Part shown: one piece after another, positions 22,621 to 31,779 of the stretch
Numbering within the stretch: position 1 is the stretch's first letter
Layout of the letters: each line of letters starts with the position of its first letter
NCBI RefSeq assembly: GCF_900604355.1
Contig: NZ_UWOE01000001.1
Location: 496,001-560,000, forward strand
Source: Luxibacter massiliensis
Lineage (GTDB): Bacteria > Bacillota > Clostridia > Lachnospirales > Lachnospiraceae
Reading direction: 5' to 3'
DNA: 64,000 nucleotides
Made by a program: the position numbers and the translations under genes
The notes under the pieces: model-generated
Databases searched by the model: none
The model's input: only the letters and a program-made list of their open reading frames with translations
Told to the model about the DNA's origin: nothing

Positions 22621-23628
22621 TTACTCATGGAGGGTGGCCGGGATAATATGTTCACGCCGGACGTGTTTCCCTTTATTTTTATATTGAAATGAATCCAATA
22701 ACATCTGAGCGGCAGTCTGGCCAAATAATCTGGAATTTCTTTCTAAATAGTTATATGGAATATGCATGATATCTAATGCTTCACTGTAATCAAACCCCAC
22801 ACATTCAATATCCTCCCCAGGTTTTACCCCTTTATAAAATAATGCCTTATAGAAACCATTGGCAATAATAGAATTGCTTAAAAAGATTGCCTCAGGAAGT
22901 TTTCCTGAATCAATAAGGCGGCAGGTATACTCATATATTTCTAATAATGAAGCAGGAGACTCCTGGGTGTAGATGTAGTCGTCTGTAATTGCCAGATGGT
23001 GCTCCTGCATGGCGCGTGTGAACCCGAGGAGCCTCTCCTGGCCTATTAGCAGCTTTGTATCACTGACAAATGCCCCTATATGCTGATACCCTTTTGTGAT
23101 CAGGGAAGAAGCTGCAATATATCCGCCATTTATGTTGTCAGAATACACGCCGTCCCAAGGCGTATTGGGGATGGAACGGTCTATGAGCACTATGGGGGCA
23201 TTAATATCAGTGAGAGCCTTTTTGATAAGTCCCCCAGTGGTTGTGTCGCAGTAATTCACGGAAGAACTAATCAGGAGACCACATATTTTCTGCTGGTTTA
23301 AAAGATTCAGAGCCTTTAGTTCTCTGGCTGCATTGTTGTCTGTACAGCAAAAAAGCATAGTATATTCAGTTTCTGCCAAAGTATGATTGATGCCCTGTAC
23401 GATCTGCCCAAAAAAGGAGTTATCCAGATCAGGGAGGATCACGCCGATAAAGGTAGTTTCCTGCCGTGACAAGCTCCTGGCCGTGGCAGAGGGGATATAA
23501 TTATTTTCTTCCATAACCTTCAGCACAATTTCTCGTGTCGCCTCTTCGACGTTTGAGGCGTTGTTGAGTACTCTTGATACAGTGGACTTTGACACACCGG
23601 CAAGCTGGGCAATATCTTTGATTGTCAT
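22621..23628 (-). CDS. LacI-family regulator of the sugar operon
   Basis: The start at 23628 follows GGAGG with 8-nt spacing and gives MTIKDIAQLAGVSKSTVSRV, the exact LacI HTH N-terminus with the hinge-helix region after it; upstream in-frame codons lack a ribosome site. The 335-residue protein has the periplasmic-binding-protein-like effector domain (GVILPDLDNSFFGQIVQGI, VLIDRSIPN). It is divergent from the ABC-transporter operon, and two matching operator-like sites lie at 23647-23660 and 23833-23846, so autoregulation and repression of the transporter operon are likely. Confidence 0.95.
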   Translation of the reverse strand: MTIKDIAQLAGVSKSTVSRVLNNASNVEEATREIVLKVMEENNYIPSATARSLSRQETTFIGVILPDLDNSFFGQIVQGINHTLAETEYTMLFCCTDNNAARELKALNLLNQQKICGLLISSSVNYCDTTTGGLIKKALTDINAPIVLIDRSIPNTPWDGVYSDNINGGYIAASSLITKGYQHIGAFVSDTKLLIGQERLLGFTRAMQEHHLAITDDYIYTQESPASLLEIYEYTCRLIDSGKLPEAIFLSNSIIANGFYKALFYKGVKPGEDIECVGFDYSEALDIMHIPYNYLERNSRLFGQTAAQMLLDSFQYKNKGKHVRREHIIPATLHE

Positions 23629-23646
23629 ATAAAATACCTCCGATTG

Positions 23647-23660
23647 TAGAACCGTTCCCA
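23647..23660. promoter_or_regulatory. LacI-type operator 1
   Basis: On the minus strand it reads TGGGAACGGTTCTA, 12 of 14 identical to operator 2. It lies 19 bp upstream of the regulator's start codon, in its 5' leader. Confidence 0.7.
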
Positions 23661-23796
23661 CAAAATAGAAGGAACTTTTTTATACTAAAAATAGTTTACA
23701 ATATATTGAGAAAAAAGTATATATAAAATGTAAAATAAATAAAAAAATTAGTTATAATGACTAAAAATAATTTATTTTATTTAGTAAAAATTAATA

Positions 23797-23825
23797 TTGA
23801 AAAAATAATGATGAACTGATAGTAT
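23797..23825 (+). promoter_or_regulatory. Promoter of the sugar ABC-transporter operon
   Basis: TTGAAA (23797-23802), 17 bp, TAGTAT (23820-23825), in a very AT-rich region. The predicted transcription start falls on the edge of operator 2. Confidence 0.65.
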
Positions 23826-23832
23826 TTGGTTA

Positions 23833-23846
23833 TGGGAACGGTACCA
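23833..23846. promoter_or_regulatory. LacI-type operator 2
   Basis: TGGGAACGGTACCA, immediately downstream of the -10 box at the expected +1 region, which is the classic position for repression. Confidence 0.7.
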
Positions 23847-23881
23847 CGAAAAAGAAAGAAAAACTAAAAGGAGGAAGTTCA

Positions 23882-25207
23882 ATGAAAAAGAGAGTGTTGG
23901 CAGTTTTACTGGCATCTATGATGGTCATTGGGATACCGGGGTGTGCATCGGCAGATTCAGCGGAGCAGGGCAGCGGCGGAGAGACAAAAGAATCTAGTGG
24001 GACAGGGGCAGATGACGCATATACTGTGTGGGCATGGGACGCAAACGTAGAAGCAATCCAGGAAGCGGCAAATCGGTATAATGAGGCCACCGGAGGAAAT
24101 ATAAAACTAGATGTCGTCACAGTTGTCAATGAAGATTCCAGAAATAAGCTGGTGACAATAGGAGGATCTGAGGATTGGGACTCACTGCCGGATTTCCTGC
24201 TCATGGAGGATACAGCGGTGGCCCAGTTTGTAACATCATATCCTGGTATGCTGGCCGACTTGACAGATTATGATATCCCATGGGAGGAGCTGGTTGAGTC
24301 AAAGAAGTCGTTATACACTGTTGGAGGGAAACATTATGCCCTGCCTATGGACAGCGGGGCCTCAATCGCAATGTACAGGACGGATTATCTGGAAGAGGCG
24401 GGGTATACGCTGGATGACCTGACAAATGTCACTTGGGATGAAGTCATAAAAATAGGGGCGGACGTCTATGACAGGACAGGGCACTATCTGCTCCTGGACG
24501 ATGCCACATCCTGCTTTGTGCCAAAGCAGATTTATACATCCAGCGGCGGCCAGTTCTTTGACAAAGATGGAAATGCTGATATAGACAATGACATTATGAA
24601 GATGACATTGGAAATAACAAAGGAATTGGTAGACAGCAAGACAATGTACATTGCGGGATCCTGGGATGAGTACAACTCCTGTTTAAACGAGGGGACAGGG
24701 GGCGGCGTGGTCAATGGTATGTGGATAAACGGGAATATATCCAATGCCCCTGACCAGAAGGGGGTCTGGGCTGTGACAGATATGCCTGCGCTGAATATCG
24801 ATGGGGCAACCCATATGACCAATTCCGGCGGAGCGAGCTGGGTTATTACGAGGCATGCCGGAGAAAATACAGAGGAGCTGGCTGACTTTCTCTCCTATGA
24901 ACTGTGTGGGGACGGCGCCCAGGACTACTGGGACTACCTGGCTGACTTTGCAGGCTATCTTACAACATATAAACCAGTATTAAACAGTGAATTGTATCGT
25001 AATGTGGATAATGATTATTTTGGGGAGACTTTTTTCAGCGACGTGGCGGAGCTTGTGGATGGCGCGCCTGCCCTGAATTCTAGCCCATATTATATGGATG
25101 CCCAGGATGCGCTGATCAATGCTGTGGTAAATGTTGTAAATGGTTCTGATATTGATACAGAAATGCAGGATGCACAGAGCAATTTGGAGTTTGCAATGAG
25201 TAATTAG
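23882..25207 (+). CDS. ABC sugar transporter, substrate-binding lipoprotein
   Basis: A 441-residue family 1 extracellular solute-binding protein. The signal peptide MKKRVLAVLLASMMVIG ends in the lipobox IPGC, so the mature protein is lipid-anchored at Cys21. A Ser/Gly/Glu-rich linker follows, then the two-lobed fold (YTVWAWDANVEAIQEAANRY at the start). It delivers a carbohydrate to the permeases encoded next. No ATPase is encoded in the operon, as is usual in Firmicutes where one MsmK-type ATPase is shared. Confidence 0.93.
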   Translation: MKKRVLAVLLASMMVIGIPGCASADSAEQGSGGETKESSGTGADDAYTVWAWDANVEAIQEAANRYNEATGGNIKLDVVTVVNEDSRNKLVTIGGSEDWDSLPDFLLMEDTAVAQFVTSYPGMLADLTDYDIPWEELVESKKSLYTVGGKHYALPMDSGASIAMYRTDYLEEAGYTLDDLTNVTWDEVIKIGADVYDRTGHYLLLDDATSCFVPKQIYTSSGGQFFDKDGNADIDNDIMKMTLEITKELVDSKTMYIAGSWDEYNSCLNEGTGGGVVNGMWINGNISNAPDQKGVWAVTDMPALNIDGATHMTNSGGASWVITRHAGENTEELADFLSYELCGDGAQDYWDYLADFAGYLTTYKPVLNSELYRNVDNDYFGETFFSDVAELVDGAPALNSSPYYMDAQDALINAVVNVVNGSDIDTEMQDAQSNLEFAMSN

Positions 25208-25308
25208 TACAGGCGTGAAACAGCAGAAGCAAACTCCTGGCATTGCCATAGAACATAAGGATGCCCTCTGTCTTTGGGGGTATCCTTACGCTGGGAGGGG
25301 TAGACTTT

Positions 25309-26193
25309 ATGAAAAAGAAAATGACCTTAAGCCAAAAGCATAGCAGGGCAGGCTGGCTATTCCTGGCTCCTGCAGTCATCTTAATAATTATATTTATGTT
25401 TTATCCGATTATACAATCCTTTGTATCTTCATTCCAAAGTGGGATAGGGGAGGGGATGAGCTGGGCGGGCGTGGCAAACTATAAGAGGATGTTCTTAGAT
25501 CCTAAACTGAAGAAAGCAATTATAAACACATTCATATTTGCCCTATGGCAGGTGCCCATTATGCTGGGAATGGCGTTGTTTCTGGCAGCAGTTTTAAATA
25601 GCAGCAGGCTCCGCTTTAAACCAGTATTCAGGACGCTTTTATTCTTGCCTTGTACAATGAGCTTAGTTGCATATGCAATTGTTTTTAAGCTGATGTTTGC
25701 TACGAATGGAATTATCAATGATCTTTTATTAAAAATAGGAGTTATTGACCAGGCGATAAACTTTTTGGGGGATGCATTCTGGGCTAAGGTGGTTTTGATT
25801 CTATCTTTGATCTGGCGCTGGGTGGGATATAATATGATTTTTTATGTGACAGGATTGACGAATATAGACCAGAGCCTCTATGAAGCGGCCCAGATTGACG
25901 GCGCGTCGCCGGTGCAGGCATTCAGGTATATTACGGTCCCTCTTTTAAAACCAGTGCTATTGCTTACAGTTATCATGGCTACCAATGGGAACCTTCAATT
26001 ATTTGACGAACCATATAATCTAACGGCAGGCGGGCCCGGTAATGCAACAATTTCTATTTCCCAGTACATTTATGAGGCTGCCTTCAAATCAGTGCCAAAT
26101 TTCGGATACGCATGTGCTATTGGTTTTACTTTGATGGTCGTCATTGCAGTGCTGGTCATTATACAGATGAAAGTGGGGGATTCTGATGACTAA
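25309..26193 (+). CDS. ABC sugar transporter permease (MalF/UgpA type)
   Basis: The start at 25309 follows GGGAGGGG and gives a 294-residue protein with six predicted membrane helices. The EAA loop that contacts the ATPase is EAAQIDGASPVQAFRYITVP at about residues 200-220. It pairs with the overlapping permease gene downstream and the lipoprotein upstream. A reading frame extension up to 25261 lacks a ribosome site. Confidence 0.94.
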   Translation: MKKKMTLSQKHSRAGWLFLAPAVILIIIFMFYPIIQSFVSSFQSGIGEGMSWAGVANYKRMFLDPKLKKAIINTFIFALWQVPIMLGMALFLAAVLNSSRLRFKPVFRTLLFLPCTMSLVAYAIVFKLMFATNGIINDLLLKIGVIDQAINFLGDAFWAKVVLILSLIWRWVGYNMIFYVTGLTNIDQSLYEAAQIDGASPVQAFRYITVPLLKPVLLLTVIMATNGNLQLFDEPYNLTAGGPGNATISISQYIYEAAFKSVPNFGYACAIGFTLMVVIAVLVIIQMKVGDSDD

Positions 26194-26998
26194 AAGAATA
26201 AGGAGAGGCTTTACATACGTAATGCTGACTATATTATGCCTATTTTCAATATTCCCAATTTTCTGGATGTTGGTATCGGCGACAAATACAGGGGCGGACA
26301 TATTAAAGGGGAGGCTGCTGCCAGGAACTGCGCTTTTACAGAACATCCATACAATTGCAGACAAATATAACTTGCCGGGGGCGCTATGGCATTCTTTTAG
26401 GAATGCGGCGGTTTTGACGATTATTTCTCTTATCATATGCTCAATGGCGGGATATGGATTTGAAATATACAGGGATAAGAAAAAGGATTTAGTTATGCGG
26501 TTTGTATTGGTAGGCATGATGGTTCCAATGATATCAATTGTAATCCCTCTGTACAGGATGTTTTCAAGTGTTGGGATGCTGAACACAATGTGGGCATGTA
26601 TTCTGCCAACCTTGTCAACACCGTTTCTGATTTTCTTGTTCAGGCAGAATACGGGTTCTTTTCCAAAAGAGATAATACAGTCTGCGAGGATTGAGGGGTT
26701 AAATGAACTGCAGATTTTTTTGAAAATGTATGTACCTATTATGAAACCCACTTATGCCACGGGTATGACTATTACGTTTATGAACGCCTGGAATGCCTAT
26801 TTGTGGCCCAATATTGTACTGATTAAAGATGATGAATTTACTATGCCCATTATGCTGGCATACTTGATGACCGGATATAAGATGGATTATGGGGCCATCC
26901 TGTTGTGTGTGACTTGCTGCACGCTGCCAACAATTTTTATTTTCCTGAGCCTGCAGAAATCATTTGTAAACGGGGTTGCGGGATCGGTCAAAGGATGA
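26186..26998 (+). CDS. ABC sugar transporter permease (MalG/UgpE type)
   Basis: A 270-residue permease with six hydrophobic helices and the EAA-type loop SARIEGLNELQIFLKMYVP near residue 170. Its start overlaps the end of the first permease by 8 bp, so the two are co-translated. With the lipoprotein it forms the importer of the operon's sugar or sugar acid. Confidence 0.94.
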   Translation: MTKRIRRGFTYVMLTILCLFSIFPIFWMLVSATNTGADILKGRLLPGTALLQNIHTIADKYNLPGALWHSFRNAAVLTIISLIICSMAGYGFEIYRDKKKDLVMRFVLVGMMVPMISIVIPLYRMFSSVGMLNTMWACILPTLSTPFLIFLFRQNTGSFPKEIIQSARIEGLNELQIFLKMYVPIMKPTYATGMTITFMNAWNAYLWPNIVLIKDDEFTMPIMLAYLMTGYKMDYGAILLCVTCCTLPTIFIFLSLQKSFVNGVAGSVKG

Positions 26999-27068
26999 GG
27001 CCTGCTGTATGATAACAGGCAAGGAGCGCTTATGAACGTAAAACTGAGACGGAGAAAGGGAATTATTT

Positions 27069-27920
27069 ATGAAAAATCTAACATGGAATCAGGTCGCTTA
27101 TACAAATTTTCCGTATTTTAAATACTCACTAAAATATACGCTGGACTCCTTAGAGAGGATTGGCGCGCATAATATTGAATTTTATGGGGCATATCCACAT
27201 TTTTATTTGGGGGATGTGACATGCCATGATATTAAGGCTGTGGCGCGGATGTTAAGAGAACGCCATCTGCAGGTTATTAACCTATGCCCTGAAAACTGTA
27301 CATACCCGGTAAATGCAATTTCCTCCAATATTCATACAAGGGCCCGCTCTATTGACCACTATGTAAAAGGATTGCAGGCAGCCAATGAATTTGAATCCCC
27401 TTACTGCCTGTTTTTTCCTGGCTGGTGCCATTTTGATGAGGATCAGGAAGAAGCATGGGACAGAGGTGTAGAAACTATGGGATATCTGGCAGGGATTGCA
27501 GAAAGCTATGGAGTGAAAATTATCTTAGAATCTGCCCCGGCGTGTTCTTCTATCCTCTCTTCTACAGAGAAGCAGATTCAAATGATGGAGGAAGTAGGCT
27601 CTAAGGCCTTGACAGGTATGATTGACCTATCCTGTTTATTTTATATTGGCGAGACTGTGGAAGGGGCCGTTGGGAAGCTGGGAATTGACAGGATATGCCA
27701 TGTGCATTTCCATAACTGTGCAGAGCTTACACCGGGAAGATATGAGCACCGGGTACCGGATGACGGCGTGCTCGACTTAGGCCACGCGCTGTCGGTATTA
27801 GACGAAGCTGGATTTAAAGGCCATTTTGGATGTGAGGTTTTTGCGCCATATGAATATGAGCCGGAGAAAGCAATGCTGGAATTTAAAAAATACTTTGAGG
27901 AAAAAAATATGCGGTACTAG
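27069..27920 (+). CDS. Sugar-phosphate 3-epimerase (xylose-isomerase-like TIM barrel)
   Basis: A 283-residue AP-endonuclease-2/xylose-isomerase-like TIM barrel. Metal-binding positions are suggested by Glu in KIILESAPAC, Asp in MIDLSCLFY, His in CHVHFHNC and Glu in GHFGCEVF. It resembles UlaE/SgbU L-xylulose-5-phosphate 3-epimerases and D-tagatose/allulose 3-epimerases. With the kinase and the decarboxylase next to it, conversion of L-xylulose-5-phosphate to L-ribulose-5-phosphate is the most coherent role. That is inference from context. Confidence 0.8.
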   Translation: MKNLTWNQVAYTNFPYFKYSLKYTLDSLERIGAHNIEFYGAYPHFYLGDVTCHDIKAVARMLRERHLQVINLCPENCTYPVNAISSNIHTRARSIDHYVKGLQAANEFESPYCLFFPGWCHFDEDQEEAWDRGVETMGYLAGIAESYGVKIILESAPACSSILSSTEKQIQMMEEVGSKALTGMIDLSCLFYIGETVEGAVGKLGIDRICHVHFHNCAELTPGRYEHRVPDDGVLDLGHALSVLDEAGFKGHFGCEVFAPYEYEPEKAMLEFKKYFEEKNMRY

Positions 27921-27937
27921 AAAAAAGAGGGGTGGAT

Positions 27938-29428
27938 ATGAAAAAATATTTTATTGGGATCGACAATGGAGGTACCTTTATAAAAGCCTCATTATTTGAT
28001 ATAGAGGGAAATCAGATCTGGTGTGAAAAGGTCAGGAATACTATCAATGTATTAAGGGACGGAAAGGTAGAGCTGGATCCGGAATCTTTGTGGGACTTGA
28101 ACTGCAGCTGTGTTGCCAGGCTGATTAAAAACAGCCAGGTTGGGGCTGAGAGAATTCAAAGTATTGCAATAGCTGGGCAGGGGAAAGGTCTGTATATCGT
28201 AGATGAAGAAGGACGGCCGGTCCGCAATGCAGTTACCTCCGCGGACAGCAGGGCGTGGGAGGTTGTAAAGAAGTGGGAGGAGGAGGGGATCCCGGAGAAA
28301 ATTTACCAATATACATATCAGGGCCTTTTTGCTTCTCACCCAGTTTCTATTTTAAGATGGCTCAAAGAAGAGGAGCCTGAAAACTATCAGAAAATACAGT
28401 GGGTTTTTTCCATGAAAGATTTTCTTGTCTATAAAATGACAGATTGTGTGGTTTCTGATTACTGTAATCAATCCGGGAATAGCTATATGAATCTGAATAC
28501 GGGGGAATATGAACCTGAAATTTTCCGTATGCTTGGAATCGAAGAAATATATGGCAAGCTTCCCAGACTGTATCATGCTGCAGATATATGTGGTTCAGTT
28601 ACGGCGGATGCGGCAAAAAAGCTGGGATGCCTGCCGGGGACTAAGGTAATTGCAGGCATGTTTGATGTAGATGCCAGTGCTGTTGGCATGGGTTTGGTGA
28701 CAGAAGACCGGATTGGCGTGATTGCAGGCACATGTGGGGTCAATGCATATATTTCAAAGGAACCCGTCCGTGACCACAGTGTGCTGATGAATTCCTATTT
28801 CTGTATCCCAGGGTACTATTATATTGAAGAGGGATCCAATACATCTACAGGGACAATGGAATGGGTGATTGACACATTGTTTAAAGAGGAAAAGAAGTCA
28901 ATGGGAAATGAGATTTATTCTTACCTGGATAAAATTGTCCAGAAACATACCGGCGCTGAGATGGAAGTATGTTTTCTCCCATTTTTATATGGATCTGCAA
29001 TGAACAGCAGAAGCAGGGGGGCGTGGGTCGGGCTGACGCCGGCGGATGGCAGGCCGGAGATGCTGCTGTCCTGCTATGAGGGGATTATTTTTACCCATAA
29101 ATGGCATATAGACAGGCTCCTAAGAAATAAGAGGAATACAAAGGCGGTCAGGCTGGCGGGAGGGATTACGGCTTCAAAAACCTGGGTGCAGATGTTCGCG
29201 GATATTCTGCAGATGCCGGTAGAAATCGTAGGCAGGGAAGATATTGGCGGGTGTGGGCTTGCCATTGCCTCACAGATCGCCTTGGGGGAATATGCAGACT
29301 ATCAGGCCGCTGTCGGACACTGCGTACATGTGGAGCAAACTATTTATCCAGATCAAAATAAAAAGGAGATTTATGAAAAGAAATATAGATATTATTTATC
29401 TGCTTCGAAGAATATGGGATGCATCTAA
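27938..29428 (+). CDS. FGGY-family carbohydrate kinase (LyxK/xylulokinase-like)
   Basis: A 496-residue FGGY kinase. The ATPase core motif FIGIDNGGTFIKASLFD is at the N-terminus, the substrate region has SADSRAWE, and the C-terminal adenosine motif is RLAGGITASKTWVQMFADI. The DNGGT form rather than DxGTT is the LyxK/L-xylulose kinase pattern. It should phosphorylate 3-keto-L-gulonate, L-xylulose or a related ketose. ATG 27938 follows AGAGGGG; a GTG at 27932 overlaps that site. Confidence 0.88.
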   Translation: MKKYFIGIDNGGTFIKASLFDIEGNQIWCEKVRNTINVLRDGKVELDPESLWDLNCSCVARLIKNSQVGAERIQSIAIAGQGKGLYIVDEEGRPVRNAVTSADSRAWEVVKKWEEEGIPEKIYQYTYQGLFASHPVSILRWLKEEEPENYQKIQWVFSMKDFLVYKMTDCVVSDYCNQSGNSYMNLNTGEYEPEIFRMLGIEEIYGKLPRLYHAADICGSVTADAAKKLGCLPGTKVIAGMFDVDASAVGMGLVTEDRIGVIAGTCGVNAYISKEPVRDHSVLMNSYFCIPGYYYIEEGSNTSTGTMEWVIDTLFKEEKKSMGNEIYSYLDKIVQKHTGAEMEVCFLPFLYGSAMNSRSRGAWVGLTPADGRPEMLLSCYEGIIFTHKWHIDRLLRNKRNTKAVRLAGGITASKTWVQMFADILQMPVEIVGREDIGGCGLAIASQIALGEYADYQAAVGHCVHVEQTIYPDQNKKEIYEKKYRYYLSASKNMGCI

Positions 29429-29466
29429 GCATAAAAGGGGTTATGGTTGGAAGGGGGAGTTAGAAG

Positions 29467-30117
29467 ATGCCAAAGCTGAATAAAATAACACTGCAGGCTG
29501 CGCTAGATTGTAATGACGTATATACAGCACTTAAAGTCCTGGAGAAAATTTCTCCTTATATAGATGTGGCAGAGCTGGGGACAGGACTGATGATCAGTGA
29601 GGGGGCGAGAGCCGTCAGAGAACTTAGGAAGGAATATCCTGACCTAATATTACTGTCAGATATCAAGCTTATGGACGGAGGCGCCCCTCTGGCCCAGATT
29701 GTACTGGATGCTGGCGCCGATATTGTGACAGTGCTGGGGGCAGCGGCAGACAATACAATCAAAGGAGTCGCGGACATTGCAAAGGAATATGGCGGACAGT
29801 CTTTTGTAGATTTAATTTGTGTCAGCGATATTTCAGGACGGGCCGCAGAAATAGATGCCCTTGGGGTAGATTATATTGGCGTACATACATCTTATGACCT
29901 TCGCACCTCTGTGGCCGCGCCGCTGGATGATTTAAAAAAATTAAAGAAATGTGTAAAAACGGCAAAAACATCCATCTCAGGAGGGATACATCTTGCCGCA
30001 ATTAGAGATATAGTGAAGGAAAGGCCAGATAATATTATTGTGGGGGGCGGTATTATGAATGCGGAGGATCAAAAGGAGGCGGCGGAGCTGATTTATAAAG
30101 CAATCCAAGATTCGTAA
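29467..30117 (+). CDS. 3-keto-L-gulonate-6-phosphate decarboxylase-like enzyme
   Basis: A 216-residue TIM barrel of the OMP-decarboxylase superfamily (UlaD/SgbH/hexulose-phosphate synthase). The metal and catalytic signature LLSDIKLMDGG is near residue 63, with VDLICVSD in the middle and the phosphate-binding ISGGIHLAAI and IIVGGGIMNA at the end. Beside an L-xylulose-type kinase and a 3-epimerase, the decarboxylase role (giving L-xylulose-5-phosphate) fits better than hexulose-phosphate synthase. No L-ribulose-5-phosphate 4-epimerase is in the window, so that last step must be encoded elsewhere. Confidence 0.85.
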   Translation: MPKLNKITLQAALDCNDVYTALKVLEKISPYIDVAELGTGLMISEGARAVRELRKEYPDLILLSDIKLMDGGAPLAQIVLDAGADIVTVLGAAADNTIKGVADIAKEYGGQSFVDLICVSDISGRAAEIDALGVDYIGVHTSYDLRTSVAAPLDDLKKLKKCVKTAKTSISGGIHLAAIRDIVKERPDNIIVGGGIMNAEDQKEAAELIYKAIQDS

Positions 30118-30174
30118 TACATGCCTTTGAGCGTAAAAGTTTAGAAAAAGAGTTTCAGGCCCACCGTTGATTTG

Positions 30175-30219
30175 CGGGGGTGCCGGCAGTATAATAGTAC
30201 TGTCGGCGCCCCCGTTTTT
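30175..30219 (+). terminator. Strong intrinsic terminator after the sugar operon
   Basis: A 17-bp stem (30175-30191 / 30198-30214, with two G-U pairs) is followed by TTTTT. It closes the sugar operon before the pyrE promoter. Confidence 0.92.
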
Positions 30220-30245
30220 ATGGAATATCAGGGGACTATCTTTGA

Positions 30246-30274
30246 TTGAAATACACCCAAAACTGTGGTAAAAT
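30246..30274 (+). promoter_or_regulatory. Promoter for pyrE
   Basis: TTGAAA (30246-30251), 17 bp, TAAAAT (30269-30274). It leaves a leader of about 150 nt before pyrE, in which I see no PyrR-type attenuator. Confidence 0.6.
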
Positions 30275-30433
30275 TGAAAAGATTGAAAAGTTATTTTCCT
30301 GGTTTTGCCAAGAGAGGAGCGGGCCATGGAAGAATTTCCTGACAGGTAAGGATAAAGAACTTAAATAGAAGTACAGTGAGAAATACAAAGTAAGGGTTTG
30401 GAAAAGCCTGCAGATATGGAGGGTTAAGAAGAG

Positions 30434-31108
30434 ATGGAAGCATACAAAGAAGAGTTTATCGAATTTATGATAGACTGCCAGGTATTAAAGTTTGGAGATT
30501 TTGTTACTAAGAGCGGAAGGAACACCCCGTTTTTTGTAAACACAGGCTTTTACCGCACAGGAGCACAGCTAAGAAAATTGGGGGAATATTATGCCAAGGC
30601 CATAGAACAGAAGTTTGGATTTGATTTTGACATATTGTTCGGGCCGGCATATAAGGGGATCCCCCTGACAGTGGCTGCGACCATGGCAATCAGTGAACTA
30701 TACGGGAAGGATATCAGATACTGTTCCAACAGAAAAGAAGTTAAAGACCACGGAGATAAGGGGATTCTGCTGGGGAGTCCCATACAGGACAAAGACAAAG
30801 TTGTCATAATCGAGGATGTGACCACTGCGGGTACTTCCATCCAGGAAACGCTGCCGATTATAAAAGCCCAGGGAGATGTCTCTCCTATTGGCCTTGTTGT
30901 ATCGGTGGACCGGATGGAACGGGGACAGGGCAGTAAAAGTGCGCTGGAAGAGATACAACAGGCCTACGGATTGGAGACAACGGCAATTGTAACAATGGCG
31001 GAAGTTGTAGAGCATCTGTATAACAGACCATACAAAGGAAAAATTGTTATTGACGACACGTTAAAGAAGGCAATAGATGCATATTATGAAAAATATGGTG
31101 TGAAATAG
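30434..31108 (+). CDS. pyrE: Orotate phosphoribosyltransferase
   Basis: It transfers phosphoribose from PRPP to orotate, forming OMP, the substrate of PyrF. The 224-residue protein has the PRPP loop VVIIEDVTTAGTSIQET at about residues 122-138 and an N-terminal GRNTPFFVNTG orotate loop. It is separated from pyrF-pyrK-pyrD by the 8-kb sugar operon and has its own promoter. Confidence 0.97.
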   Translation: MEAYKEEFIEFMIDCQVLKFGDFVTKSGRNTPFFVNTGFYRTGAQLRKLGEYYAKAIEQKFGFDFDILFGPAYKGIPLTVAATMAISELYGKDIRYCSNRKEVKDHGDKGILLGSPIQDKDKVVIIEDVTTAGTSIQETLPIIKAQGDVSPIGLVVSVDRMERGQGSKSALEEIQQAYGLETTAIVTMAEVVEHLYNRPYKGKIVIDDTLKKAIDAYYEKYGVK

Positions 31109-31120
31109 GAGGGATTTTGT

Positions 31121-31270
31121 ATGGAAAAGGCTTATAAGACGATGCTTAGCGCGGGGACTGGTAATATTGTCCTGGGGATTCTCCTTGTTGTGACGGGCGT
31201 GGCGGCAGGCGTGATTACGATTGTAAACGGCGCCCGCCTGCTGAAGAATAAAAATGGAATCACATTTTAA
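31121..31270 (+). CDS. Small membrane protein, 49 residues
   Basis: AGGAGGG overlapping the pyrE stop codon precedes ATG 31121. The peptide has one long hydrophobic stretch (about residues 13-40, rich in Val, Ile, Gly) and ends in a basic tail RLLKNKNG. It looks like a single-pass or hairpin membrane peptide. It is not recognised, but it is co-transcribed with pyrE and translation looks real. Confidence 0.7.
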   Translation: MEKAYKTMLSAGTGNIVLGILLVVTGVAAGVITIVNGARLLKNKNGITF

Positions 31271-31299
31271 CCGGGAGAGTGCAGTGAGTAAAAAGGGGT

Positions 31300-31779
31300 A
31301 TGAATTTGAGCCATAAGCAAGTAAAAAAATTCCGTGCCATGGGGAAGGTATTGTTTGTCCTTTATATCTTCTTCCTTTTGTATTTCCTGATTTTTTCGGA
31401 TTGGTATGGGAGGACTGGTATTTCTTCTGAGTACCGGTATAATTTGGTGTTGTTTAAAGAAATAAAGAGATTTATTGAATACCGGGAAGAATTGGGAGCC
31501 TTCGCGGTATTCACTAATTTATTCGGAAATATTTTGATTTTTATGCCTTATGGATTTTTCATCTCTATGGCAAGCAGGGCCAGGGGTTTTTTCATGACAT
31601 TATTTTATAGTTTTAGCCTGAGCTTCTGTGTTGAAATATTCCAATTGTTCACAAAGGTGGGCAGTTTTGATGTGGATGACCTCCTTCTTAATACAGTCGG
31701 GGGTGTTTTGGGGTATATTTTATTCGTAATCTGCAATATGATAAGGAGAAGACACTATGGCAGGCAGAAAAGATGCTAA
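31300..31779 (+). CDS. VanZ-like membrane protein
   Basis: A 159-residue protein with four predicted membrane helices. The VanZ motifs are present: NLFGNILIFMPYGFF, then FCVEIFQLF and the acidic FDVDDLLLNTVGGVLGY. VanZ proteins are linked to teicoplanin tolerance, but chromosomal copies like this are mostly of unknown role. The ribosome site is poorly placed. The 3' end overlaps the next gene by 23 bp in another frame. Confidence 0.85.
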   Translation: MNLSHKQVKKFRAMGKVLFVLYIFFLLYFLIFSDWYGRTGISSEYRYNLVLFKEIKRFIEYREELGAFAVFTNLFGNILIFMPYGFFISMASRARGFFMTLFYSFSLSFCVEIFQLFTKVGSFDVDDLLLNTVGGVLGYILFVICNMIRRRHYGRQKRC

